Below, in pieces: positions 37,601 through 48,373 of a DNA stretch of 64,000 bases. The notes beneath the pieces are model-generated. The model worked only from the letters and a program-made list of their open reading frames with translations. It had not been told where the DNA came from and ran no database searches. The DNA is from Corallochytrium limacisporum (lineage: Eukaryota; Opisthokonta), in contig PDIP01000039.1 of NCBI GenBank assembly GCA_002811645.1, forward strand, positions 92,911 to 156,910. Reading direction: 5' to 3'. Positions within the stretch are counted from its first letter, which is position 1. Each line of letters begins with the position of its first letter. A program made the position numbers and the translations under genes.

Positions 37601-40600
37601 ATATAGGGTACAGGAGCTTGGGAAATGCTCGTCATGGTGTTCAGTCTGAGTTAGAGTTCCAGCAAGGGGAAACCAAGCGTACGGCATCAATGCACTGTCT
37701 AAGAAGCAGTAAAGTAGGTCTACTATTGTGCGAGACGGCAGTAACATGCAAGCTGGCTAAGGCACAACTTCTCAGTTGTAAGAACTTCAACTTATAATAC
37801 ATTGTACTTGAGTGTCTAAGGGGTTCTAAGGGGTAGGGCGTACAACGGACAATCTCCAACCTGAAGCGAAAAATTAATGATAAGAGAGTTGTAACAGTTT
37901 TGTACTCCTTCCTTCTTACGAAGACAAATTGCTCCCGAAATGAACACCGAGGAGAGCCAGTTTCCTTCTACGTGCTATTGACGCCTGCAAGGGGAAGAGC
38001 TGCCGTGTGTGGTGCTGGTCGGTTTCGTCCGCAAGCAGCAACGGCATGCAATAGTTTTCCAGCTTTCGAGGTTCGAGCCTTCATGTCTATACGTTCTCAA
38101 TTTGCCATAGCACAAGATCGGCGACGAGATTTCCATCGTTCTTGAGGCAGCACAACGGGCGAAGGAGTGGTGACAATGAATACACATTCGCAACCAGTCA
38201 TAAACACGTCTTCCACGTATTCCATTCATCCGTATGGACTAGATATCGTTTAGGGATCTACAGTTAGTGTATGGACTCCTCAGCCTGATATCCGTCCCTC
38301 TGGCTTAGATCTCCTCGCAATCTTTTCAAGACAACAAACAACACAGAGATCTCCCGAATACAAACTTCTAACAATCGCACCGTTTACGTTTTAAGTTACC
38401 TCGGTTCCTGCATTTCAACAACACTTGCTCCATTGTATCTATTGACTGTCTTGGTATTCATATCTTGTCTATTGTGTGTTGAGTTACAAGAGTTGAACTC
38501 CAAGGAGGTGCCATTCCCGAGCGTACTGTCTTATATTTCCCGACAACTGGTGGAGAATTCGTATACATTTGAAATTGTGAATACTAATACCTGAACAATT
38601 GAAACATGGTTATGTAAGCATGGATTGGACTTAGAATATAAGCGTCTACAAGAGGCTGCGAGCAGAAGACGATGATGTTTTTTTCGCTGGTCGCCTAGCT
38701 ATTGTTCTATTGTTCTACAGCGGGCTTGCTAGTCAGACCATCCTCGCCCAACTAACACTGCAGGCTCAATATGCTACGGGGAACAACAGCAGGTCTCCCT
38801 ACAAGAGATGTTCCGCGGCTGAAGTTCTTGAAGAAGAACGGTGCTCTAAAGACCCCTCTAGGGTGGTGACTATGTTACTCCTTGTGTTCTTCGAACCTTA
38901 TTGCCTCTTGCTGGTTTCGGACACCTTGCGAATTCTGACTTGTTCCCTAGGGATACCTTTACATAACAGAAGAATACCCAATAATCACAAAAAATATTCA
39001 TGAGATTTTTTTTGTCAAAGTGAGAGAGTGTCAGTTAAGTTGACGATTCTTTTACCGATTCCTTGGGTCCGTCAAATATTGTCCAACCGTTCTGTCTCGA
39101 GCATATTGACTGCTCTCTGACCAGTTTCCCCTCCAAAACAGCAATATTCTACACTCTTGACGTTCAGCAGTTTTCGGAAGAACACGAAAATATACCAAGT
39201 CTCAGTGTCCAATAACGATTGGAATAGCATCCTGAATCACTGTTGTCGGTATCAAATTCTGTTATTTTTGGCGGAGAAGCTTTAAACCAGGATAGAGAGC
39301 ATTCGGAGAGTCACAGCAAAGCGCAGCCATACCCTAGAAAACAAGCTTTACGGTCTCTTGTGTTCGTGCTAATCGACCGATGGCTGGCGCATCATCCGCC
39401 GCAAACACTATGTCAGTCTATATCACGATTGGCTTGTATCCGCTTACGTGAGCAGGAACTCAATCTAAAGGGACAGCGACTAGAGTTTGTCGAGCCACAT
39501 ACCGTAAGGGGAAGTTGACTTAGAATTGCATAGCAAACGCGTAACAGGAACATATTCATGGTTGTACAAGCCAACCGGCGAGAGAGAGTGGACAAGTGGG
39601 CGGGCTCTTAGTTCGGCAGAGGATGCTGCTGGTGTTTAAGGTGAAAGGTCTTCTCTGTTGTGTTCGATCGGAGGGAGCTGCAGTGGGGTTGGTCTGCCGA
39701 CACAAGCTCCGGGACCAAGCAAAGAGCTGTTTCGAATGTGAACAGCCGGGAAGGGGCGGGTGAGTTCTGCCCGTGTCACTCTTGCCCCTGTCCAGTGGAT
39801 GCTATGATTTTAGTTGGAAGTGATGTGGATACTGAGTGGCCTCGAGCTTGACTCTACCAATCATGCAGTTTATTGATCACTCCCCATTGCACTTGGAAAG
39901 AGTTGGGAAAAAGACAATGAGCGAATGAGAAGGGGATACTTGACGAACCTCATCCTTCCCCCCCCCCTTTCCCTTGTTCTCCTTCCCCGCTTCTTCTTTC
40001 CCCCCTCCCTCCGTTCTCCTCCTCGTGCGGGGGTGGCCTTTCCCCACTTCGCTTTTTCTGACGGTCCAGTTCCGTAGGAGGGGAGAGGGTCTCTGGGAAG
40101 GGAGAGAGAGGAAAGACAAGAAAAGGTTACGATACTGGGAGCATAGCAGCGGCAAACCCCTTGGGCGGGGGAGGGGGGGTGTCGCAACCAATCAGAAACA
40201 AAAAGAGTTGAACAGCTAGGAGAATATTTGTCAAAAGGTACGGTACTTCGAAACTGGTAGCGGATAGAAAAGATGTGTAGAGCAGAGGGGTAAGGGACCG
40301 GGGGAGAGGGCGATGGCAAGGAGGGTACCATTGCAACTGAGATCTACCACTCGGCGCAAACTACAAGCAGGGTTTCATATCTCTTCAATACCTTCTGGTT
40401 GCGACGAGCTCCTCTACGATAGCAGTGACATATTGACATGCAAAGGGGGGAAAGGTCATGATACGCATTGTCTCGAGCGGCAAACCTTGGTTGGAGCCAT
40501 CCATAAGAACCCAATATTGATATGTAGGCAACACAATCAGAGATGGTAGAAGAAAAATGTTTTAGATTCATGTAACTAACATCATTGTAGTTTGATTGAT

Positions 40601-40655
40601 GCTACGAACAGTTCACATGTGGGAAAATAAATGTGATCTCTGAGAATACCGGACC
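34644..40655. other. Six-kilobase stretch without a supportable gene
   Basis: No open frame here has a recognisable domain. The longest (205 codons, 35919-36536 plus) begins with TTG and has no family features. Pyrimidine-rich DNA lies at 39950-40030 with complementary purine-rich DNA at 40070-40115. I found no tRNA, rRNA, transposase, reverse transcriptase or terminal repeats by reading. It may hold multi-exon, non-coding or decayed genes that need transcript data. Confidence 0.4.
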
Positions 40656-41898
40656 ATGCAACAGAGTGAATCAGGGCTCGCACAGGAGCCGACAATGTAT
40701 CCAACTCACATGATGCTGCCTCAACAGCAGCCACATCAGCAGCCAGCACATGCCCAGGAACAACAGCCAATACAACACGAAGGATCGTCACACCAGGATC
40801 AGCAGCAGCAGCATGGGCAACAGCTACAGCAGTCGCAGGATGTTCAGCAACAGGCACACCCGTTACCTCCTCAGGTTCAGATGCCCCAGTCACAACCTGG
40901 TGTACCTCCTCACGACCAAACTGGGCCGTTCAGTGACGTAAACATGGCATTGCATTCTGCTGTCTCCACGGGGAACATTTCTGGTATCTTCTCCGCCTTG
41001 GAAGCAGGCGCTGATATCAATGGATTTGACGCTGAGAATTGCACGCCGCTAATCAATGCCATCAAACTTAGGAGTCTCAACGTCATTCAGTACTTGTTAA
41101 ACCTTGGAGCCAATGTTAACGTGCGGGGTTCCAGGGGCTGGACGGCTCTGCACTATGCTGTTGCAGTTCGCGACACAACAGCCACCATAACATTAATGAG
41201 CTATGGTGCGAACTTCTTCAATCACACAGACGATGGATATAGTGCCATCGATATCGCCGTCGCCTTCGGTGATCTCAATATTCTCAAGCTGTTCCAGGAT
41301 TCAATTAAACAGACTGGAGGTAGTGCCACAAATAGCAATCTATCCTCTAACTCTGGAAGCAATGCCTCCCATATGCCTCCCGCCGCCCAAGATGCTGTTG
41401 GATACACTGGGGCCGTTGGGAACCCCGCAAACCAGTTCTCTGAGGGAGGGGTCATGGGTAGTGCTGGTCAGGACATGGCCCAACCTCCAGTGAGTGGCGT
41501 AGAGTCCGATTCCTATCTGGCTCAGTTCTCACAAGGACGTCCTAGTATTGGAGGCCCCCAACAGATGTATGATCCTCTTTCAGCGGGATCGAAGTCCATG
41601 GCGTACAATGGAAAGCAGATCATACATGCTCTTGACCTTGGTTTCAACACGGCCACCAACATGGGGATGTCCCCCAGCCAGCGGCAAGAAACTGCCAAGG
41701 TTGCTCACATGCAATCACGACCACAGAAGAGCTGTATTTCGTGCGGAACGGTGCGGACTCCCCAATGGCGCCGTGGACCAAATGGCACCGCATCGATGTG
41801 CAATGCGTGTGGTCTGAAGTATATTAAGGAGCTCCGTAAGAAGAGGAAACAGCGCGCGATGCTTGAACAGGAGCAGCAGCAACAACAACAACAACAGC

Positions 41899-41933
<35 letters not shown>

Positions 41934-42026
41934 GAGCATGTCCCCCATTCACATCAACAGAAGGCCCAACATGCACAACCGCAGCCGCAAATGGTCCAAC
42001 CTAACGGCATTGCTGAGTTCCAATAG
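40656..42026 (+). CDS. GATA zinc-finger transcription factor with ankyrin repeats
   Basis: A 456-residue protein. Residues 1-90 are Gln/Pro-rich. Ankyrin repeats cover about 95-215 (ALHSAVSTGNISGIFSALEAG, TPLINAIK, WTALHYAVA). A linker rich in Ser, Asn and Gly follows. A single GATA finger, C360-x2-C363-x18-C382-x2-C385, contains TPQWRRGPNGTASMCNACGL and a basic tail KELRKKRKQR, as needed for binding GATA DNA. The C-terminus has 20 consecutive Gln (41874-41933) and is His/Gln-rich. The 18-residue loop is the type seen in many fungal and plant GATA proteins, while animal fingers have 17. Ankyrin plus GATA in one chain is unusual. Targets are unknown. ATG start, TAG stop. Confidence 0.88.
41874..41933 (+). 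repeat. CAG/CAA trinucleotide tract (poly-Gln)
   Basis: Twenty glutamine codons, mostly CAA with a few CAG, inside the GATA gene; probably length-polymorphic. Confidence 0.9.
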
Positions 42027-42128
42027 TTCACTCATTCTCTGCATAAAACAAAACACATCTACGATCATATACTCATATTGCAATGACATGGAAAAGATGA
42101 ACCGTTTTTTAATACTATGACCAGTCAA

Positions 42129-42485
42129 CTACTCCGTCCACCGATGGTTGCATTCACGATTACAACATAAGTAGTATAGTTTCATGTCAGCGTCCTGGCG
42201 GGCTCCCTGTGATTGGAAGTACACAGCTTCTTTACCGCCACATTCTGAGCACATTTTCTTCTGTGTCTTGGGCAATGAAGGATCCGCAGTAATATCACTG
42301 ACAATCTGTGTTAATTCGTTTACGTTGTGGGTAATGCGATTCACGTACACACAATAATCCGTTGCTTCTTCCTGATAGTCACACCGCTTGCAAGCATACA
42401 TAAGTTTACGAGATCTCTTGTCTGGCTTTGGATACAACATATTGTTGCACTCTTCACAAAACCGAATAGACGCTTGTCCAGACAT
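42129..42485 (-). CDS. RPB9: RNA polymerase II subunit RPB9
   Basis: A 118-residue protein from ATG 42485; the frame opens at a GTG 48 bases upstream. Two zinc ribbons are present: Zn1 C-x2-C (CEECNNMLYP) ... C-x2-C (CKRCDYQEEA), and Zn2 (CSECGGKEAVYFQSQ) ... (CCNRECNHRW). ITHNVNELTQIVSDITADPSLP between them is the Rpb9 linker. Rpb9 sits on the Pol II jaw/lobe and supports start-site choice, proofreading with TFIIS and transcription-coupled repair. The chain ends HRWTE, as in human RPB9, followed at once by TAG, the best local proof that UAG is a true stop. Confidence 0.97.
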   Translation of the reverse strand: MSGQASIRFCEECNNMLYPKPDKRSRKLMYACKRCDYQEEATDYCVYVNRITHNVNELTQIVSDITADPSLPKTQKKMCSECGGKEAVYFQSQGARQDADMKLYYLCCNRECNHRWTE

Positions 42486-43325
42486 GCTTAAGTATGCTAC
42501 TCGCTTCGGGACTCTTCCTGAACGATTCCTCACTGGATGCCCGTTTCAACAATTCTAGGGTCCGAAGGACTGAATCCTTTATTCATTTAAGATTAATGTG
42601 ATAAACACCAAAAACGCACCAAGGCCATCATCTAACTAACGATGCGCATTGCCGAAGCTGTACTGACTTGGTGCGCTCAAATAGCTGCACCATTATTAAG
42701 CCCCTCTCAAGACCATGCGGTACGGTACTGAACCTTCCCAACCTGGCCTGCGGAATCGTTGCCTGTCATCCCCGGGCGCGTTAAACTCTCACCACCAGAA
42801 TATCCACCAGTCCGAACAACTAGTACTAAAAGAAGGGCCCATGGGTAATTCTTATTTAATATCCGGAATAATAAAAGTTCCCATCCCTAAATGGGAATTA
42901 TTGATATATTTTTGATACGGAATACTCTTAAAATACCAAGAACAAGAATAGCAGAACGAAAAACAGAGGGAGAAATCCCAGAGTGGCAGCACAATTGTCT
43001 CTACAAGGATGGCGCGAGAGCTTCCGAACCGCCTGTACGGCAAAACGCGGCTTGCTCACCTGAATTCGTGAAGTTCGTGGCACGTCGAGATTCTCACCAC
43101 CTGATATGCTACTTGAGAGCCACATAAGGGCCAGTTTAGAGTGTACAGATGGTTGGGAACATTCTCAGCAAAACTCCAGAGGGACGGCCGACTTGCCTTG
43201 GTTTAATGTAAACATTGAAGTCAATTCACAGCAGCCATGGTTTCGTAGATTGACATTGCGCGTCCCTGATAAAAGTGCGCAGGCGATCATTTGTATTTTC
43301 ATGTCGTTGTGAATGAATAAACACA
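42486..43325. other. Intergenic, divergent promoters of RPB9 and MED26-like
   Basis: 840 bases with no recognisable gene. AT-rich near 42845-42960, with no structured element noted. Confidence 0.4.
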
Positions 43326-43958
43326 ATGGCTGACGTTGAAAGTGTAGTAGTCTCTATCAGAGACCGGCTGAAATCATATCTCACTAAAGATGACACGTCG
43401 CAGTTGCCACCATTACTAGAAGAGCTGCAAGGTCTATTCATTGACGCCGAAATCCTGAGGCGAACCAAGATTGCTTTTGTGCTTCAAGACGTACGAAAGA
43501 ATGGAAGTGTGTCATCAGACCTCAAATCTTTAGCAAAGGGAATTCTAAGACAGTGGAAGGCACAAATTGCACAGGGCGATGGGCAAACAACAAACCAGAG
43601 TCTCGAAGCTGGAGCATCTTCGATAGCACCTTCGCCAAATCCATCAAGAGTACAGAGTGGCTCTGCAACGCCAGAACCACACAAGAGAACTCCACCACGC
43701 AAAGGGAAAAGCATTGGGCCTGTGCCAGACCGGCGGAAGCTCCATTTACCAAATGGAATTGAACGAGAGACACCGGAAGATCTCCGTACTCTACCAACGA
43801 TCACTTTAAAGAACACTGAGGAAAGCGTAGCAAATGACATAAAGAACCAGGGAGGTAGTGGAACGCTGGAGATCGATGGCAAAGAATATGACTGGCATAT
43901 GGGGGTACCGGACGTGATCGACGGTAGCATGGGCCCCTATGTGGTCATTTCTCCCTAA
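43326..43958 (+). CDS. TFIIS N-terminal (LW) domain protein, possible MED26
   Basis: A 210-residue protein. Residues 10-82 look like the four-helix TFIIS N-terminal/LW domain found in TFIIS, elongin A, Spn1/IWS1 and MED26: LPPLLEELQGLFI, RRTKIAFVLQDVRKN and LAKGILRQWKAQI, with the signature Leu-Trp pair region at 71-77. The middle is Ser/Pro/Lys-rich and disordered. The C-terminus has an aromatic-acidic block, YDWHMGVPDVIDGSMGPYVV, that recalls the MED26 C-terminal domain ending in LPYVCLD. MED26 links Mediator to TFIID and the super-elongation complex. The short length (human 600) and weak C-terminus leave a TFIIS-N protein of unknown type as an alternative. ATG start, TAA stop. It converges on the next gene with 102 bases between stops. 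Confidence 0.7.
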   Translation: MADVESVVVSIRDRLKSYLTKDDTSQLPPLLEELQGLFIDAEILRRTKIAFVLQDVRKNGSVSSDLKSLAKGILRQWKAQIAQGDGQTTNQSLEAGASSIAPSPNPSRVQSGSATPEPHKRTPPRKGKSIGPVPDRRKLHLPNGIERETPEDLRTLPTITLKNTEESVANDIKNQGGSGTLEIDGKEYDWHMGVPDVIDGSMGPYVVISP

Positions 43959-44060
43959 TCTATCCACTTCTGGTAGGTTATACATAGTCATGAATACATT
44001 CATTTTATGCATATAACTAAAATATCAGTTGTAAAGATATGACACATATCGTTCTGGTGT

Positions 44061-44909
44061 TCACTCCACCTGGGGCCGAGGAATAGGGTACACGGACGTC
44101 GTTCTCCCGTAGTAGATGCCCCCCAGGCGAGAGACAGGTGCGTACCGTTCTACATTGATCCTGCCATTTTCATACAGTTCCTCCGCTACGTGAAAGGCAA
44201 CTATCTCACCGAAAACGATGTCAGAGGAAATTTGCCCTTTCTTGTTGGTTATGGACTTGATATCTGTCAGTTTGCATTCCATCTGACATGCGCTTTCACC
44301 AACCCTTGGTGGGACAACAATCTCACTGGACTGCATGGTCATACCTGCAACTTCAAATTCGTTCACATGAGGGGGATAGTTACCACAAGTATGATTTGCG
44401 GACTCAACACACCACTCACTGATGATGTTTACAACGAACTCTTCGGTTTCTTCAATATTCGCTAAGGTATCCTTCTTTCCTCCAGCTTTCCGCGTCACAG
44501 AGAATGCCAATGTAGGTGGATCATGCGACATCATGTTGAAATACGAAAAGGGCGACAGATTCAGAACTCCAGCTGCCGACACGGAACTAACGAAGGCCAC
44601 CGGACGAGGAGCGATGGCAGAAGTCATCAATCTGTATACGTCCGCAGCTGGAGTTTGCGCAGGATCTATTGTTTTCCTCTTGTCAGGATCAAAAGGCGGT
44701 GGCTGAGGCTGACCAGGTTTCCACGCCGGGTGAGGCATGTCCTCGATCTTGGCCCCCTGATAAGTCATCTTTCTGGCTAGCGCAAGCAGCGGTGCAGTGT
44801 TTGTATGTCTCCGGCCGCGAAATATCTTACAAATCATCTCAGTTTGTACTACAGATGTGAATGCCGCAAAGTATGGGGAGTTGGCCAATATCGGAACTAT
44901 CCCCTCCAT
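44061..44909 (-). CDS. Flavin-reductase-like FMN-binding split-barrel protein
   Basis: A 282-residue protein. Residues about 85-270 form a flavin_reduct domain: YRLMTSAIAPRPVAFVSSVS, NLSPFSYFNMMSHDPPTLAFSV, DTLANIEETEEFVVNI and CQMECKLTDIKSI. Members bind FMN and reduce flavins, or are uncharacterised oxidoreductases; the substrate is not predictable. The first 47 residues carry several Arg/Lys with few acids and could be a mitochondrial presequence. Met48 (MTYQGAKIEDMP) is a plausible alternative start. TGA stop. Confidence 0.82.
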   Translation of the reverse strand: MEGIVPILANSPYFAAFTSVVQTEMICKIFRGRRHTNTAPLLALARKMTYQGAKIEDMPHPAWKPGQPQPPPFDPDKRKTIDPAQTPAADVYRLMTSAIAPRPVAFVSSVSAAGVLNLSPFSYFNMMSHDPPTLAFSVTRKAGGKKDTLANIEETEEFVVNIISEWCVESANHTCGNYPPHVNEFEVAGMTMQSSEIVVPPRVGESACQMECKLTDIKSITNKKGQISSDIVFGEIVAFHVAEELYENGRINVERYAPVSRLGGIYYGRTTSVYPIPRPQVE

Positions 44910-46921
44910 CTAAATAGCCACATGTGGCTTCCAGATCATTCTGCCAGAAACCGATCATATTAATACTCATTATCTCTCTTCCCACCAACCGCTAGCTTGT
45001 TCCAAAACTCCAACACTTCACTGCTCACGTGACACTGAGACTCACCGGCGCAACTCCGTCACCTCGGTAGCTCAATACGCATCAGGAGCAAACCCTTTAC
45101 AAGGATGGGGTGACTCGTACATAGAGAATTGACTATAGGAAGGCACAACTTACTCAGAAAGGAATTAAATAGGCCCCTGAATATTGATTCAAATTTGTAA
45201 ATATTTCTTTGAATGCCCTAGGCTCAGTTCCCTTTCTCTAGATCATTTTACTCACTCAAGCCCTTTTGCTCTTCGTGATGATCTGCGGACGCGGTGATCT
45301 GTCCTTCAAAGCAAAACCCAATACAATAGTGGTTAGCAAACGGACGTTGGTACTCAGAATTGAGAAACATGAAAGCGCAGTAAATAGCAAAAGGACAGAT
45401 TGGCATAGTATCTTACGATAGTACCATTAGTTCCTTATTGCATGACTGAGGGCATCAAACAACAAGGGCACGGCACAAATCCCTTCCAATCGCTATTTAC
45501 GGTGGCTGGCGCGACAAGGATATGTAGGAACGGAGATGCGATGGCTTTCGGCCTCTGCCTTACGAATGTCTCCCGAGAGAGTGGCAGAAACAGCTGAATC
45601 CGATGACGGCGCTTGTGCTACATTTTTTGAATTCCTTTCTTTCGTCGTCGCTGAACTTGGTGGTCCAATATTGTGGGCCATGAAGTTTGATATGTGTCCA
45701 CCACGGAAAGAATGGACAGGGCCGTTCCGGAGGACCAATAGTAGCAGTGGAGATATGCCATTCAATGACAGCCAAGGGCGAGAAGTCTGCATGCCTGCTC
45801 GAGCACATTGCCTAAAAGCTTAGCGAACGAGATTATTTTCTACTCTCGTTTCCGGCTTTCTGACAAATGCAGTTTGCCTGGAGATGCTACGCGGTACCAG
45901 TACTTCACATTAGACTTCTGACGTTTCAGTAACCGAGAAAACACAGAGAATTTAGACTTGTTGTATTCAGACTATGGGGGTTGGGCACTTCTACAGATGA
46001 AAGAGTTAGATCCAGAATGTAGTTGAAAAAAATGTGTAGGCCTACTGTACTTCAACGGCCGAGATCCGTTTGCTATTCTTAAATTCCATGATCCAACATG
46101 AATCGTTCCGTATGGACGGGCAGCATCTGCGTCCACCAAACTTCCTAAAATGGGTTAAGGGGTTTGACCATCGTACTTGTGCAAAGTTTGCCCGACACCT
46201 GGCCCACGAGCGAGTGCTTGAAAGACCTTGGAATGTATTTGCTAATACCGTTAGTCGGGGGCCACAAATAGGAAGGGAGCGGGGTCGAGGAAGCACAAGC
46301 AGTCCACAGTCTACTCGTGTACCACCGGTAGTTTCAAAATGTATCCGTATACCGGATTCTCGGAACCGTATCGGAAAACGCCTACACTTGCATGACACCT
46401 TTGGAAAACACTGAGTTGATGACATCTCAGGGCCACCACACTCCAGTTGCCACCCAAGATGAATTCGATGACGCGGGAGATGAATTTGTCGTCCCGCATC
46501 GCGATATTCATCCTCCTCGAGATTGACCAATTCCAAGGCGCGGTCGGCAGGTTCCTATTTAGTCTCCTGGCTCCTCCTCCGTCTGCTCCCCCAATTCCCA
46601 GAAGGAAGGCCGAACCCAAACGCAGGAATGACAGGAATGAGAGAAACATAGAGCAGGCCGAAAGAGACAGTGGGAGAAAAAGGGGGGGGGGGCAGGAAAG
46701 AGTGTGTGAGTGGGTGAACGAGAGAACGGATTCCGCTATTCAACGTCAAGAGTTCAGTGATGGATTGGTGTCGTTGAATTCTGGCGGCTACCAGGGAGGG
46801 CAATCAGGACCTGGAAATCAAGGGTAGGCACATGGCCAAAAAGCGTTGGATTTGGTGTCTGTGCTGAAGACGAACACTAGTCATGCTCTATATTTTCTTT
46901 AGGATGGAGAAAGGGTAAACT
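44910..46921. other. Gene-free 2 kb
   Basis: No supportable gene. A 95-codon ATG frame at 45536-45823 (plus) has no recognised domain and is overlapped by two similar frames on the other strand. A G10 run lies at 46682-46691. Frames in 46040-46830 have no family features. Confidence 0.4.
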
Positions 46922-48373
46922 TCAGTCTTGGTTCAGGGTTTCAATGAGGACCTTGGCCACATTGGTACCCTCAAGAAGAGCAACTTCCATGGCACTGAAG
47001 AAAGTTTCAAAGCCCATGGCGTAGTACAGTCCATCCGCAAGCACAATCGGGGGTGCATGAACGTTGGTGTGCAGATAGGGATAGGGGTGCCATTCGACGG
47101 ACGTCGTGTTGATGACTGTAGTGAACAGCGTATTGAGAACACCCGATTCGTCAGGATGCTCCATGGTGAACATCTCAAAAATCGCGGTTCCGTCCTCGGA
47201 GCTGTAATCTGTAGTCTGGGCTAGGGCATAGAAGTCTTCGTTAGGAGTATCCATGGTGGTGAATTCGGTCGGTAGCTCGGATTGCTTCTTCTTGCCAAAG
47301 TAGTGCGGGTCCAGGTTGCCGCGCACAAAAGTCGTATACATGTGTACAAAGCTACGCTGAGTGCTGGACAGCTGCGCGGCAACGCTTCCGGGTAGTCCCT
47401 TAATTTTGATGTTGGCAATTTCCAAGGGTACGGTAATGAGCACGTCAGTAAACTCTTCTTCATGCTCGGTATTGGAACTTAGGTCCTTGTACGTGACAGC
47501 GATGAGACGTTCTGACTTGAAATTGATCTCCGTTACTGCAGTTTCCTTGCGAAGATTTGCTCTGCAGCTGTTCACGTTGCATGCCTCAGTGGCCGCTCTA
47601 ATCATCTCCACACAAAGCTGGCTGTTGCCTTCCTCAAGCTTGTATAAGTCACCAATTGATCCACACATTGCAACCATAGCTCCCAGTGCACTCATATCCA
47701 GGTTTTGCATGTAGTTGTCACGCGTCATGCCTGCTACCATCTCATCGAAGAACTTGGAGTTCCACCTTTCCTGCTCGCGATACGTGTCAATGGTCTGAGT
47801 GGTGAGGTCAGTCAGTCCCACCGAATTTAGAGCCCCCATGACATCGGTCATAGGCATCATATCGTAGGGTTGGGCAAACTGGGAAGCGATCGAGGGCACA
47901 GCCTTTTCAACATGCACTGGAGTAAGTCCATACCGGAGAAACATCTTTACATCCGTCCACCACGAAGAGTGTGACGTCTCAAAGCGAAGATCATCTCCAT
48001 CCCATACGCCTTGAGTGTCTTTAGATGGCCCGAATTCGGTCTGCTTCGTTAGCCCGAGCTCTTCGGTGTAATTACTGAACGGTTGGTTGACGGCTGCAAC
48101 AATTGTTCCGCCTGCCTCAAGCATGACACCCTCAAAGTCCAGCTCCCTCACGCGACCTCCCAATCGATCATTGCGTTCAAAGATTGTGAGAGTGGAGTTT
48201 GCATTTAGGAACCTTTGATCCTTGGTGAGAGTGTAGGCCGCTGCTGACCCGGCCATGCCACCTCCAATAATAGCCACATTGATTCGCTCTGGATCGGGTT
48301 CTGACGTCGCAGCCTGAGCTCCAGTGGCAGCGAGGCATAGGATGGCTGCAAGTTTTGTGCACATTTGGACCAT
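46922..48373 (-). CDS. Prenylcysteine-oxidase/lyase-like FAD amine oxidase, secreted or lysosomal
   Basis: A 483-residue flavoprotein. Residues 1-21 are a clear signal peptide (LAAILCLAATGAQA, cleavage near 21-22). A Rossmann FAD motif GGGMAG (37-42) is followed by FERNDRLGGRV (66-76). The C-terminus (VEWHPYPYLHTN, GLYYAMGFETFFSAMEVALLEGTNVA) matches prenylcysteine oxidase/farnesylcysteine lyase (PCYOX1, plant FCLY), as does the YGLTP region (about 145-149). That enzyme cleaves the thioether of prenylcysteines from degraded prenylated proteins, giving free cysteine, an aldehyde and H2O2, in lysosomes. A general FAD amine oxidase is the alternative. ATG start, TGA stop. Confidence 0.8.
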   Translation of the reverse strand: MVQMCTKLAAILCLAATGAQAATSEPDPERINVAIIGGGMAGSAAAYTLTKDQRFLNANSTLTIFERNDRLGGRVRELDFEGVMLEAGGTIVAAVNQPFSNYTEELGLTKQTEFGPSKDTQGVWDGDDLRFETSHSSWWTDVKMFLRYGLTPVHVEKAVPSIASQFAQPYDMMPMTDVMGALNSVGLTDLTTQTIDTYREQERWNSKFFDEMVAGMTRDNYMQNLDMSALGAMVAMCGSIGDLYKLEEGNSQLCVEMIRAATEACNVNSCRANLRKETAVTEINFKSERLIAVTYKDLSSNTEHEEEFTDVLITVPLEIANIKIKGLPGSVAAQLSSTQRSFVHMYTTFVRGNLDPHYFGKKKQSELPTEFTTMDTPNEDFYALAQTTDYSSEDGTAIFEMFTMEHPDESGVLNTLFTTVINTTSVEWHPYPYLHTNVHAPPIVLADGLYYAMGFETFFSAMEVALLEGTNVAKVLIETLNQD

